Shown: one piece after another, positions 30,647-39,389 of the stretch
How the letters are laid out: each line of letters opens with the position of its first letter
How positions within the stretch are numbered: the first letter of the stretch is position 1
Origin: Actinophytocola xinjiangensis
Lineage (GTDB): Bacteria > Actinomycetota > Actinomycetes > Mycobacteriales > Pseudonocardiaceae
Direction: 5' to 3'
Assembly (NCBI RefSeq): GCF_001921215.1
Contig: NZ_MSIF01000004.1
Coordinates: forward strand, 372,001 to 436,000
Length of the DNA stretch: 64,000 nt
The notes under the pieces: model-generated
The model's database searches: none
What the model was told of the DNA's origin: nothing
What the model saw: the letters and a program-made list of their open reading frames with translations, nothing else
Program-made: the position numbers and the translations under genes

Positions 30647-31825
30647 CTATACGGTGGAAGTGGCGGAGAGCGTCGCCTCGATGAGATCCGCCGCCCGGGT
30701 CGTGCCGCCCTCGGCCACCGCGTCGGCCCGCAGCGCCGCCGACCGCGTCGCCACCCGCTCGTCGCCCACCAGTTCCAGCAACGCGGTCCGCAGGGCCTGC
30801 GCCGTCGCGTCCTCGGTGTCCAGCCGCCGCGCCACCCCCAGCTCCACCAGCCGGTCGGCGTTCATGAACTGGTCGACCGCCTGCGGCACGGCGATCATCG
30901 GCACCCCGGCCAGCAGACCTTCGCCGCAGCCGCCCATGCCGGCGTGGGTGACGAACGCGTCGGCCTGCGCCAGGATCGCCCGCTGCGGCACCCACGAGTG
31001 CACCTCGACGTTGCCGGGCACCGTGCCCAGTTCAGCCGGATCCGTGTACTTGCCGATCTGCAACACAACGTGCCAGCCGGGAAGGTCACCGAAGGCGGCC
31101 AGGCACTGCCGGTAGAACTCCGCCTGACGCGTGTAGGCCGAACCGAGCGAGATCAGCAGCACCTTGCCGGCCCCAGCCGGGCGGGTCCACTCGTCCCGGT
31201 CAGCGTGCGGGTCGAAGCACGGCCCGACAAAGGTCACCTCGTCCGGGTCGACCGTGTCCGCGAACGGTTGCATCGCCCGGGTGATCATGGCAATGGTCTT
31301 GGCCGGCCGGTTGGTGAACGCGTCCATGTCGGTCGTCGTCGCCCCGTTGCCGGCCAGCCACCCGGTGAACGTCGACCGGTACTCCTCGGCGCCCGGCAGC
31401 TGCCACAACGGCGCCGCGACCTGCTCGGCGTAGCCCTCCCAGGCCACCATCGCCGGCGAGAGCAACATCAGCGGCCGGCGCTGCGACTCGGCGAGCACCC
31501 GCCCCGGGTAGCCGGCGATGTCGTACAGGTACAGGTCGGCCGGCGCGTCGTCGTAGACCGCGCGCAGCTGGGGGAGCGCCTGGATCGCGTCGTGGAGGAA
31601 CACGCCCATCGCGCCGATCGGGTCCTCCGGCCAGTCGTTGTCGGCCACCGGAAGCGTGGACGTGTACGGCACGAGTTCCGCGCCGGTGGCCACGACGAGT
31701 TCGGTCACCGACGGGTCGTTGGCGTAGGTCACCCGATGACCCCTGGCCACCAGCTCCCGGAGGATCTCCAGGCTCGGCCGGACGTGGCTGACGGCGGGAA
31801 TGCCGACCATCGCGATGTGGGACAT
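30647..31825 (-). CDS. Macrolide-type glycosyltransferase
   Basis: A 392-residue GT-B glycosyltransferase of the family that includes macrolide-inactivating Mgt and OleD. Typical parts: MVGIPAVSHVRPSLEIL at the start, SWVPQRAILAQADAFVTHAG and GVPMIAVPQAVDQFMNA, the donor nucleotide-sugar site. Such enzymes transfer glucose to a hydroxyl of the antibiotic. It follows the Vat-type gene after five bases, so the two form one transcript. It sits upstream of the RAE and rox gene. Confidence 0.85.
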   Translation of the reverse strand: MSHIAMVGIPAVSHVRPSLEILRELVARGHRVTYANDPSVTELVVATGAELVPYTSTLPVADNDWPEDPIGAMGVFLHDAIQALPQLRAVYDDAPADLYLYDIAGYPGRVLAESQRRPLMLLSPAMVAWEGYAEQVAAPLWQLPGAEEYRSTFTGWLAGNGATTTDMDAFTNRPAKTIAMITRAMQPFADTVDPDEVTFVGPCFDPHADRDEWTRPAGAGKVLLISLGSAYTRQAEFYRQCLAAFGDLPGWHVVLQIGKYTDPAELGTVPGNVEVHSWVPQRAILAQADAFVTHAGMGGCGEGLLAGVPMIAVPQAVDQFMNADRLVELGVARRLDTEDATAQALRTALLELVGDERVATRSAALRADAVAEGGTTRAADLIEATLSATSTV

Positions 31826-31830
31826 GGCCG

Positions 31831-32475
31831 TCACGCTACCTCGGGCGCGACCGCGGCCAGCTCGTCGACGCTGCCCGACATGACCGTGCGAACATGCTCG
31901 GTGAGATGCTCCAACGGCCAGTCCCACCAGGCGATGTCCAGCAACCGTGCGACCTCCCGCTCGTCGAAGCGGGTGCGGATCAGCCGTGCCGGGTTGCCGC
32001 CGACGATGCCGTAGTCCGGCACGTCGGCGGTGACCACCGACCCGGCCGCGACGATCGCCCCGTGTCCGATGCGGACACCCGGCATCACCGTGGCGCCATG
32101 GCCGAACCAGACGTCGTGGCCGACCACCGTGTCGCCCCGGCCGGGCAGACCGGTGATCAGGTCGAAGTGCTCCGACCACGAACCACCCATGGTGGGGAAG
32201 GGAAACGTCGACGGGCCGTCCATGCGGTGGTTGGCGCCGTTCATGATGAACCGCACACCCGTGCCCAGCGCGCAGAACCTGCCGATCACCAGCCGTTCCG
32301 GGCCGTAGTGGTACAGCACGTTGCGCGTCTGGAACGCGGTCGGGTCGTCCGGGTCGTCGTAGTAGCTGAACTCCCCGACCTCGATCAGCGGCGAGGTCAC
32401 CAGAGGCCGCAGCAGCACCACCCGGGGCTGGTCCGGCATCGGGTGCAGGACCGTCGGGTCGGCGGGTACCGGCAT
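31831..32475 (-). CDS. Vat-type xenobiotic O-acetyltransferase
   Basis: A 214-residue left-handed beta-helix acetyltransferase of the Vat/CatB (XAT) class. The catalytic His motif ANHRMDG and the following TFPFPTMGG are seen near residue 80, and hexapeptide repeats follow ([21 protein letters not shown]). Enzymes of this class acetylate streptogramin A or chloramphenicol. The adjacent glycosyltransferase and rox genes support an antibiotic-inactivating role. Which drug is the substrate cannot be decided from sequence. Confidence 0.85.
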   Translation of the reverse strand: MPVPADPTVLHPMPDQPRVVLLRPLVTSPLIEVGEFSYYDDPDDPTAFQTRNVLYHYGPERLVIGRFCALGTGVRFIMNGANHRMDGPSTFPFPTMGGSWSEHFDLITGLPGRGDTVVGHDVWFGHGATVMPGVRIGHGAIVAAGSVVTADVPDYGIVGGNPARLIRTRFDEREVARLLDIAWWDWPLEHLTEHVRTVMSGSVDELAAVAPEVA

Positions 32476-32540
32476 GGTTTCTCCCTACTGATCGGTGCGC
32501 GGCCCATCATCACCGGCGCGAACCCGTGAGGGAAACCGAT

Positions 32541-33026
32541 TTAGCTCCGCACGGCGTCGAACGTACCCGGCACGTAGGAGCCGCCGGGCGTACGGGTGAT
32601 GACCAGCAGCCGGTTGGCGGCGTTGATCATCGCGACCACGTAGACCAGCGCGGTGATCTGGTCGTCGTCGAAGTGCGCGCGCACCTGCGCCCAGGTCTCG
32701 TCGGACACCCCGGGGGACGCGTCGGCCATCCGGGTGCCCTCCTCGGCCAGCGCCAGCGCAGCACGCTCGGCGTCGGTGAACACAGTGGACTCGCGCCAGG
32801 TGGCGACCAGGTTGACCCGCACCGGCGGCTCCCCGGTCGCGGCCAGGTCCTTGGAATGCGCGTCCGCGCAGAACCCGCAGCCGTTGATCTGGCTCGCCCG
32901 CAGGCTCACCAGCTCCACGATGGTCTTGGACAGCGCCGAGCCGACGATCGCCGCGCTGGTCCTGCCGAACAGCTGGCCGATCCGCGCGCCGAGCGCGTTG
33001 TCGTTCAGGGAGAAACGGGGTTCCAT
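32541..33026 (-). CDS. Carboxymuconolactone decarboxylase-family protein (ECF41 partner)
   Basis: A 161-residue AhpD-like protein with the redox motif CGFCADAH near residue 50. It is divergent from an ECF41 sigma factor gene, the classic arrangement for that group, where the CMD-type gene is the main target of the factor. A candidate ECF41 promoter lies 40 bases upstream of its ATG. The ATG at 33026 begins the conserved domain; in-frame upstream codons would run through the promoter. Confidence 0.88.
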   Translation of the reverse strand: MEPRFSLNDNALGARIGQLFGRTSAAIVGSALSKTIVELVSLRASQINGCGFCADAHSKDLAATGEPPVRVNLVATWRESTVFTDAERAALALAEEGTRMADASPGVSDETWAQVRAHFDDDQITALVYVVAMINAANRLLVITRTPGGSYVPGTFDAVRS

Positions 33027-33065
33027 GACAAGGTCCTCACTGTCGGGTGTGTCGAGTGCCCACAG

Positions 33066-33092
33066 GACGACGCCACCCCGGCCGGCGTCACA
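33066..33092 (-). promoter_or_regulatory. Candidate ECF41 promoter
   Basis: On the minus strand TGTGACG (33092-33086), a 16-base spacer and CGTC (33069-33066) precede the CMD gene. As I recall, the ECF41 consensus is TGTCACA, 16 bases, CGTC; here the -35 matches in five of seven positions and the -10 matches exactly. Confidence 0.45.
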
Positions 33093-33175
33093 CGTCACCC
33101 ACGTGACCATCGCCACGTGTTACGCGCCGGCCGCCGGCGACGTCTGGTGAGGCGACCCCAGCGGAAGGAGACCCC

Positions 33176-34081
33176 GTGGGCGCCCAACCGGACGACGCGA
33201 CCGCCACCTTCGTCACCCATCGCAACCTGCTGTTCACCGTGGCCTACGAGCTGCTCGGCTCGGCCGCTGACGCGGAGGACGTCCTGCAGGAAACCTGGCT
33301 GCGCTGGGTGAAGGTCGACCTGGACACCGTCCGGGACCGTCGCGCCTACCTGGTGCGCATCGCCGCCCGCCAGGCCCTCGACCGGCTGCGCGCGCTGGGC
33401 CGGCGCCGCGAGTCCTACGTCGGCCCGTGGCTGCCGGAGCCCCTGCTCACCACCCCCGACGTCGCCGAGGACGTCGAGCTGGCGGAGAGCGTCTCGCTGG
33501 CGATGCTGCTCGTGCTGGAGACCCTCGTGCCGATCGAGCGCGCGGTGTTCGTGCTGCGTGAGGTGTTCGACCTCGGCTACGACGAGATCGCCGAGGCGGT
33601 CGGCCGCACGCCCGCCGCCGTCCGCCAGCTCGCCTACCGGGCGCGCTCCCACGTCGCCGCGCGGCGGCCCCGGGGTGAGGTCTCCACCGCGCGGACCCGT
33701 GCCGTGCTGGCCGCGTTCCAGCGGGCCGTCGACACCGGTGACCTGCGCGACCTGCTCGACCACCTCGCCCCCGACGTGGTCTTCCTCGGCGACGGCGGCG
33801 GGCTCGCCACGGCCGCGGCGGCCCCCGTCGTCGGCGCGGCGGCGGTCGCCGCGCTGCTGGCCGTCGCGCTGCCCAACCTGGCGGAGCGGACGGTCCGCGC
33901 GGCCGAGGTCAACGGCCATCCCGCGCTGCTGCTCAGCCACGGCGGCGAGGGCGGCGGCGAGGTCGACACGGTCCTGGCGCTGCGCCTGGACGACGGGCTG
34001 ATCACCGGCCTGTACTCGGTGCGCAACCCCGACAAGCTCTCCCGGCTCGGCCGCGAGACACCACTGGCCCGACTGGGCTGA
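33176..34081 (+). CDS. ECF41-group RNA polymerase sigma factor
   Basis: A 301-residue sigma factor: region 2 at residues about 15-75 (SAADAEDVLQETWLRW), region 4 at about 115-160 (LGYDEIAEAVGRTPAAVRQ) and a SnoaL-like C-terminal domain at about 175-290. The ECF41 hallmark NPDKL is present near residue 285 (SVRNPDKLSRL). In this group the C-terminal domain tunes activity in place of a separate anti-sigma factor. The GTG start has GGAAGGAG upstream. It is divergent from its CMD partner gene. Confidence 0.93.
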   Translation: MGAQPDDATATFVTHRNLLFTVAYELLGSAADAEDVLQETWLRWVKVDLDTVRDRRAYLVRIAARQALDRLRALGRRRESYVGPWLPEPLLTTPDVAEDVELAESVSLAMLLVLETLVPIERAVFVLREVFDLGYDEIAEAVGRTPAAVRQLAYRARSHVAARRPRGEVSTARTRAVLAAFQRAVDTGDLRDLLDHLAPDVVFLGDGGGLATAAAAPVVGAAAVAALLAVALPNLAERTVRAAEVNGHPALLLSHGGEGGGEVDTVLALRLDDGLITGLYSVRNPDKLSRLGRETPLARLG

Positions 34082-34127
34082 CCCCGCTCGGTCGGTGCCA
34101 ACTCGACGTCCTCGCGCCGACGTCGGC

Positions 34128-34766
34128 TCAGGCCGGTTCGGGAACCCGCCGGCGGATCGCGAACCACAGCCCAACGGCGCCGACCGCCGCGCAGGTCACC
34201 GACACCGCCACCGCCGCCGGCGAGGTGTGCCCGGTGATGGCGTCGCCGAGCGCGACGGCCGCGACCGTCCCGGCGACACTGCCGGCCATGGTGCCCACCA
34301 GGTAGGGCGCCAGCGCGACCGACGACAGCCCACAGGCGTAGTTCGTCGGCAGGAACGGGATGACGGGGATCAGCCGCAGCGAGGCGACCGCGAGCCAGCC
34401 GCCGCCGGTCAGCCGCTCGTCGACCGCCCGCACCGGCGCGCGGGTCAGGTGGCGTTCCAGCAGCCGCCGCCCGACCGACCGGGCGATCCCGAAACTGAGC
34501 ACCGCGCTGATCCCGGTGGCCGCCAACGCGACCAGCGCGCCGAGGACCGGCCCGAGCAGCAGCCCGGAGGCGAGCGAGAACACCGTGCGGGGGATCGGCA
34601 CCATCGAGCCGAGGACGTAGAGCAGGAACATCAGCACCGGTGCGGCCGCCCCGGCGCCGGCGGCCCACTCGCGCAGCCGCGAGGGGTCGGGCACCGGCAC
34701 CACCACGGCCACCACGATCACCGCCACCAGCAGGCCGACGGCCAACAGAGTTCGTCCTCCCGGCAC
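34128..34766 (-). CDS. TVP38/TMEM64 (SNARE-associated-type) membrane protein
   Basis: A 212-residue membrane protein with about five helices. The family core is seen as SMVPIPRTVFSLASGLLLGPVLG in the first half and LRLIPVIPFLPTNYACGLS in the second. Proteins of this fold take part in membrane-lipid handling; no specific substrate is known. It starts with GTG and follows the flavin monooxygenase gene after 25 bases, so it may be cotranscribed with it. Confidence 0.88.
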   Translation of the reverse strand: MPGGRTLLAVGLLVAVIVVAVVVPVPDPSRLREWAAGAGAAAPVLMFLLYVLGSMVPIPRTVFSLASGLLLGPVLGALVALAATGISAVLSFGIARSVGRRLLERHLTRAPVRAVDERLTGGGWLAVASLRLIPVIPFLPTNYACGLSSVALAPYLVGTMAGSVAGTVAAVALGDAITGHTSPAAVAVSVTCAAVGAVGLWFAIRRRVPEPA

Positions 34767-34791
34767 CCGGCGAGTCTAGGCGGCCCGCCGG

Positions 34792-36378
34792 TCAGCCGTG
34801 CGGCACCGCGACCGGCCGAGCCAGCACCTGGTCCAGGGCGGCGGTGAGGATCCGTGTCGGGTCGGGGCCCGGGTCGGTGGCCCGCAGCGCGACGATCGCG
34901 TCCGGTCGCACGAGCAGGGCGGCGCCGTCGGGCAGCCACGGGGCTCGGACCTGGTGGGCCGTCAGGCCGAGGTCGGCCGAGGCGGCCAGCCACCGGTCAC
35001 CCCCTGCGCCCACGAGCAGCGTCCAGCGGGAGGCGACCAGGTCGAGCGTGGAGACCCCGTCGACCCAGGCGTGCGGCACCCGGGAGCCCGGGGAGCCGTC
35101 CAGCGCCACCGCCAGGTCCACCGTGGACGGGAGGTCGGGGCGCGGGTCGACCACGGCGGCCGAGTCGTAGCGCTGCCCGAGGTGCACGACCGGCGCCGCC
35201 CACACCCCGGCGGCCGCCCTGGCCGCGTCGGCCTCGGGCCCACGGCCCCAGTGCAGCGACGCGTCGGCCTGGCGGCGCATCGCCTGGTCCAGCGTCGCCG
35301 CCGCGACCGGCTCGCGCTCGGACGCGTAGGTGTCCAGCAGCGCGGGCCCGGCCTCGCCGTGGTGCACGGCGGCGAGTTTCCAGGCCAGGTTGTGCGCGTC
35401 GGCGATCCCGGTGTTGAGGCCGAAGGCGCCCAGCGGGGAGACGGTGTGCGCGGCGTCGCCGACGAGGTACACGCGGCCGAGGGCGAAGCGGTCGGCGAGG
35501 GCGCTGCGGGGCCGCCAGGGGAGCACGCCGCGCACCTCGACGTCGAGACCGGGATCGCCGACGGCGGCCCGGACGATTCCGGCGCAGCGCTCGGGCGTGA
35601 AGTCCTCGGGCCGCTCACTCGCGTCGAGGTCACAGGCGACATGGAAGACCCAGGTCGTGTCGCCGTCGACGGTCACCAGCAGGCCGGGCGCGTCCAGGGT
35701 GGTGATCGTGCAGGTGGCGAAGGACATCCCGCGCAGGTGGGGCCGCAGGTCGGCGCGAAACAGGATATTGATCATGGATCGGCCCAGGTCGCCCGCCCCG
35801 GAGGTGCCGATGCCCAGCGCGGTCCGCACGGTGCTGTGCGCCCCGTCGGCGGCCACCAGATGCGCGCAGCGCAGCGTGTGGTCCCCGTCCGGCCCCGCCA
35901 GGTGGACCTCGACCCCGCCGGCGTCCTGGGTGATGCCGACCAGCCGGGTCGACCAGCGCGGCCGCGCTCCCCGGCGCGCCAGGTCGGCGGCCACCACGGC
36001 GTCGAGGCGGTCCTGGGCGCAGACCCCGCGCAACCGGAACGGCGTGACGTCCAGTTCGCCGGGCGACGGGGACGGCATGGGAACGGCCACGACGTCACCC
36101 GCGCCCATCTCGACCACGGTCCGGGCCCGCGCCTTGCCGGTGGCTCCCCGCAGGTCCACGGCGGCGGCGTCGACGGCGGCGTCGAGCCCCAGTTCGCGGA
36201 GGATCTCGACCGAGCGCGGCCCGATCCCGGTGGCGCGCGGGTGCTCGGAGGGCCCGGCCCGGCGTTCGACGAGTACCGAGACGACGCCGTGGTGGGCGAG
36301 CAACGCCGAGGTGAGCAGCCCGACGCTCCCGCCGCCGACCACGACCACCGGCACTTCTGGATACGATGTTCTCGTCAT
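34792..36378 (-). CDS. FAD-dependent aromatic monooxygenase (PheA/TfdB class)
   Basis: A 528-residue flavoprotein: FAD fold VVVGGGSVGLLTSALLAHHG at the start, RATGIGPRSVEIL, and YLVGDAAHTVSPLGAFGLN near residue 300. A thioredoxin-like C-terminal domain follows. Members hydroxylate phenols, polyketides or antibiotics. The gene is divergent from a TetR regulator, and a perfect inverted repeat abuts its ATG, so it is likely repressed until its substrate appears. Differences from the Rox protein at 29113-30564 (a longer C-terminal domain, different active-site wording) speak against the same substrate. Confidence 0.88.
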   Translation of the reverse strand: MTRTSYPEVPVVVVGGGSVGLLTSALLAHHGVVSVLVERRAGPSEHPRATGIGPRSVEILRELGLDAAVDAAAVDLRGATGKARARTVVEMGAGDVVAVPMPSPSPGELDVTPFRLRGVCAQDRLDAVVAADLARRGARPRWSTRLVGITQDAGGVEVHLAGPDGDHTLRCAHLVAADGAHSTVRTALGIGTSGAGDLGRSMINILFRADLRPHLRGMSFATCTITTLDAPGLLVTVDGDTTWVFHVACDLDASERPEDFTPERCAGIVRAAVGDPGLDVEVRGVLPWRPRSALADRFALGRVYLVGDAAHTVSPLGAFGLNTGIADAHNLAWKLAAVHHGEAGPALLDTYASEREPVAAATLDQAMRRQADASLHWGRGPEADAARAAAGVWAAPVVHLGQRYDSAAVVDPRPDLPSTVDLAVALDGSPGSRVPHAWVDGVSTLDLVASRWTLLVGAGGDRWLAASADLGLTAHQVRAPWLPDGAALLVRPDAIVALRATDPGPDPTRILTAALDQVLARPVAVPHG

Positions 36379-36393
36379 GGCTACACCGTAGCC
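36379..36393. promoter_or_regulatory. Candidate TetR operator
   Basis: GGCTAC-ACC-GTAGCC is a perfect 6-3-6 inverted repeat that touches the ATG of the flavin monooxygenase gene and lies 41 bases before the ATG of the divergent TetR gene. Binding there would block transcription of the monooxygenase close to its start. Confidence 0.6.
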
Positions 36394-36434
36394 AGAAGGT
36401 AGGATCCTGGTCAACGAGGGAAAGGACCCGCCCG

Positions 36435-37139
36435 ATGACCGAACCCGCGCCGTGGTCGGTGTGGACGCGCCCCCGCCCCGAGCCGCGCCGCCGCGCGCCG
36501 GGGGTGGACCAGTACGTGGCCGCCGCACTGGCCGTCGCCGACGCGGAGGGCCTGGCCGCGGTGTCGATGCGCCGGGTCGCGAGCTCCCTCGGTTCCGGCA
36601 CGGCCAGCCTCTACCGCTACATCACCAACCGCGACGAACTCGTGGACCTGATGGTCGACGCCGCCCAGGGCGAGGACCCCCTCCCCGAACCGACCCGTGA
36701 CTGGCGGGTCGACCTGGCCACGGTCGCGCACACCCTGCGCGCCACCCTGCTGCGCCACCCGTGGCTGGCGGGCGAACTGGCCGGCCGGCCCTCCCTCGGC
36801 CCCCACTCGCTGCGCCGGTCCGAGGCCGCGCTGCGCGCCGCCGACGGCCTCACCCCCGACATCACCCTGGCCGCCCAGGCGCTGGGGGTCGTGCACGCGT
36901 ACGTGCTGGGCTCGGTCGCCTCCCAACAGGCCGCCCGCAGCGCCGAACAACGCACCGGCCTGACCGAGGAACAGTGGCAGCGCAGCGTCGGCCCCTACAT
37001 CAGCGAGGTCATCGCCGCCGGCGAACACCCCATGCTCGCCCGCCGGGTCCTCGAAGCCGACGAACCCGACCCCGACGCCGAATTCGCCTTCGGCCTCGAC
37101 TGCGTCCTCGACGGCCTCGCCGCCCGAACCGGCCGCTGA
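36435..37139 (+). CDS. TetR-family regulator with TetR_C-type domain
   Basis: A 234-residue TetR regulator. The helix-turn-helix is AAVSMRRVASSLGSGTASLYRYI near residues 38-60, and the body resembles the tetracycline-repressor C-terminal domain. The ATG at 36435 has AAAGGA upstream. It is divergent from the flavin monooxygenase gene and most likely its repressor. Confidence 0.9.
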   Translation: MTEPAPWSVWTRPRPEPRRRAPGVDQYVAAALAVADAEGLAAVSMRRVASSLGSGTASLYRYITNRDELVDLMVDAAQGEDPLPEPTRDWRVDLATVAHTLRATLLRHPWLAGELAGRPSLGPHSLRRSEAALRAADGLTPDITLAAQALGVVHAYVLGSVASQQAARSAEQRTGLTEEQWQRSVGPYISEVIAAGEHPMLARRVLEADEPDPDAEFAFGLDCVLDGLAARTGR

Positions 37140-37154
37140 CCCGGTCGCGGGATC

Positions 37155-37769
37155 TCAGGGACTCGGGACGACCGCGGCACCGCCGACCAGCGCGGTCACA
37201 CCGGACACGTGCGCCCGCTGGGGAGTGAACCCCACGTACCAGGTGTGGCCGATGCCCAGGTCGCCGCTCCCGTTGTGGCCCCACGTCCAGACGGTGCCCC
37301 CGGTGTCCAGGGCGCGACGCCCGTCCACCTCGACGATCTGGCTGGTGTCTGGGATCGGTACCCGAACCGGCCTGAGGGCCGGTCCGGTCGAGCCGTTGCC
37401 GAGCGCACCTTCGAAGGAGTCACCCCACGCCCAGACCGTGCCGTCGGAGCGCAGCGCGTAGATCGACTGGCCCGTCGAGAGCCGGGTGACGCCGGTCAGC
37501 CCGGCCACCGGCGTCGGCGTGCTGACCGAGGAGGTGGTGGTGCCCACGCCCCGCCGGCCGAAGTTCGAGCCCCAGGTGTAGAGGCAGTCGCGCGCGCAGG
37601 GCACCGGCCGGTTCCAGACGGTTCCCACTGTGAACTCGTGGCCGTCCAGCGGCGCCTCGGTGGTGGTGCCGGCGAAGGTCAGGCCGGCCGCGCGACCGCT
37701 GGGGTCGGGACCTCCCCAGGTCAGATGGTCGGTGCGGTATCCCTTGACATGCTCCGGAATCGTCATCAT
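37155..37769 (-). CDS. Short RCC1-repeat protein, possibly a fragment
   Basis: A 204-residue protein with about three RCC1 repeats (YTWGSNFGRRGVG, TVWAWGDSFEGALGNG, TVWTWGHNGSGDLGIG). Full RCC1 propellers need seven blades and bacterial ones are usually secreted, but this frame has neither a signal peptide nor enough repeats. It could be a piece of a larger decayed gene or a small propeller part that assembles with others. It converges on the TetR gene with a 15-base gap. Function unknown. Confidence 0.6.
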   Translation of the reverse strand: MMTIPEHVKGYRTDHLTWGGPDPSGRAAGLTFAGTTTEAPLDGHEFTVGTVWNRPVPCARDCLYTWGSNFGRRGVGTTTSSVSTPTPVAGLTGVTRLSTGQSIYALRSDGTVWAWGDSFEGALGNGSTGPALRPVRVPIPDTSQIVEVDGRRALDTGGTVWTWGHNGSGDLGIGHTWYVGFTPQRAHVSGVTALVGGAAVVPSP

Positions 37770-37888
37770 GAGCTGCCAGATCGCGGACGTCGTAACCTCG
37801 ACCAGGATTTCCTTCCTGGGCTTCGGTGTACATCCACCGTAATCGGCGGTGCGGGCGCGGCTCGCCGTCGGAACGCGATGAATGCTGA

Positions 37889-38314
37889 CTATTCAGCTGT
37901 GAGGAATTCGATGGCGTCGGTGTAGACGCGATTGTCGGCGCCGATGTGGCACCAGGCCATGTTCTTTCCCGTTTGGGCTACGGCCATGGCCTGTGGGGTG
38001 GAGCCGGCGCCTCCGTCGAGGAGTTCCCAGGGCGTCCAGTCGTCACCGGACTGGCCGGATTGGTAGAGCTTTCCGTTCAGTCCGGTGTGGAAGACGATGA
38101 CGTTGCCGCCGGGTCCCTGCGCGGCGGCGACGGCGTACTTGGTTTGTCCGGGTTGGGGGAACGGTGTCCATCCCAGCCAGGTGTCGGCGGGTTTGCGGTT
38201 GAGGTGGAGGCGTTGGTCGGTGCTCACGGCGAACACGAACAGCTCTTGGTCGCGACCGTAGATCATGGCGACGGGCAGGGTGGTGGTCATGCCGGTGATC
38301 TGTGTCCAGGCCAT
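37889..38314 (-). CDS. Tectonin/PLL-like beta-propeller lectin fragment
   Basis: A 141-residue protein built of short repeats ending in Trp motifs (LGWTPFPQPGQ, DDWTPWELLDGG) with GNVIVFHTGLNGKLY-like strands, as in PLL/tectonin sugar-binding propellers. No signal peptide is present. It is transcribed in the same direction as the RCC1-like gene and the secreted protein gene next to it. Ligand unknown. Confidence 0.65.
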   Translation of the reverse strand: MAWTQITGMTTTLPVAMIYGRDQELFVFAVSTDQRLHLNRKPADTWLGWTPFPQPGQTKYAVAAAQGPGGNVIVFHTGLNGKLYQSGQSGDDWTPWELLDGGAGSTPQAMAVAQTGKNMAWCHIGADNRVYTDAIEFLTAE

Positions 38315-38342
38315 GGTCGATCTCCTTGTCGGGCCGTGTGGA

Positions 38343-38870
38343 TCAGGTGAAGGTGATGGTGCCGATGGTGTGGAGGCTGGAGACGGTTCCGGGTCCGGCG
38401 GTGCACAGCAGGATGTCGGTGGCGGGGCCGGTTTGGTTGCTGATGACGGTGTCGCCGGCGAACAGTCCGCCGGTGACGACGCCGGTGACGACCGAGGTGT
38501 AGACGGCGCCGACGATGGTGGTGGTGAAGTTCAGGGTGAGGCTGCTGGTCTGGCCGGTGTTCCAGGTGATGGTGGAGGTGGACGTTCCCGAGCCGGTGAG
38601 GGTGAGGCAGCTGCGGTTGGGGACGGTGTAGCTGCCGGTGAAGGTGCCGGAGGTGATGTCGGGAACGCTGGTCGACGTGCAGGGGCCGAACAGGTTCGTG
38701 GTCGTCACCGTCGCGGTCTGGGAGGTGGTGGTCAGGGGCGGGCTGAAGGTGACGGTGGAGCTGGTGGGCGGCAGGCACACCAGATCACCGGGCTGCGCCT
38801 GGGCCGGTGGGGTGGTGACGACGAGCGTGGCGGCCAGGAGCGCGATCGTGGCGAGTGCGGACCGGATCAT
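38343..38870 (-). CDS. Small secreted Thr/Ser-rich protein
   Basis: A 175-residue protein with a clear signal peptide (ATIALLAATLVVTTPPAQA, cleavage after residue about 25). The mature part is rich in Thr and Ser and has four cysteines (LVCLPP, FGPCTS, RSCLT, LLCTAG) that could form two disulfides. ATG 38870 is chosen because the signal sequence begins there. No family was recognised. It precedes the tectonin-like gene after 28 bases. Confidence 0.75.
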   Translation of the reverse strand: MIRSALATIALLAATLVVTTPPAQAQPGDLVCLPPTSSTVTFSPPLTTTSQTATVTTTNLFGPCTSTSVPDITSGTFTGSYTVPNRSCLTLTGSGTSTSTITWNTGQTSSLTLNFTTTIVGAVYTSVVTGVVTGGLFAGDTVISNQTGPATDILLCTAGPGTVSSLHTIGTITFT

Positions 38871-39142
38871 AAAATTCCCTGGAGGTGGGGAGCGGCGGCG
38901 GATCAACGACGGCGGAATCATTTCAACGGACGACATGGGAATGATTCTCCTGAATTTCTCCGCATCTACTCGTTGATGTGAAACACGGGAACGTCGTCGA
39001 CATTTGATCATGTCAGCGGAGGCGGACGTCGAATACCGCCGTCGGAGTGAGTCCGGCGATGGCGCAGGCTACCCACGGTGTGATTCATTTTGCTCTGGAG
39101 AGTGATAAGGAATTGGGGTATCGCTGCGTGTCCTGTGCTCGC

Positions 39143-39379
39143 TCAGGGGGTGATGATGGCGAAGTTCGGGTCGCCGGGGCGAGACTTCCCTGGCGTAGTT
39201 CGGTGGCACCGCAGAGGCAGACCGTTCTCGGCGCCGTGGCCGAGTTGTTCGTCGGCGTCGGCGAGCAGCTCGCGGGCGGCCTCGTCGACGCCCCCGGTGT
39301 CGGCGAACGGCGGCCGGCCGGTCAGCTCACGCCGCTGCCGCGCGATGACCGGCGTGGCGGGCCGTGCCGACACCAGCAC
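39143..39379 (-). CDS. Small hypothetical protein downstream of the DUF389 gene
   Basis: A possible 78-residue protein that starts with GTG ten bases after the DUF389 stop and has the same codon character. It is acidic in the middle (VDEAARELLADADEQL). No family or motif was recognised; it could be a remnant. The 270 bases between it and the secreted protein gene show nothing else I can support. Confidence 0.3.
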   Translation of the reverse strand: MLVSARPATPVIARQRRELTGRPPFADTGGVDEAARELLADADEQLGHGAENGLPLRCHRTTPGKSRPGDPNFAIITP

Positions 39380-39389
39380 GGTGGCCAGC

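Noticed and set aside
34116..34127. Palindrome GCCGACGTCGGC next to the TVP38 stop as a terminator
   Set aside because: It has no loop and no T tract, so a stable terminator hairpin is not expected.
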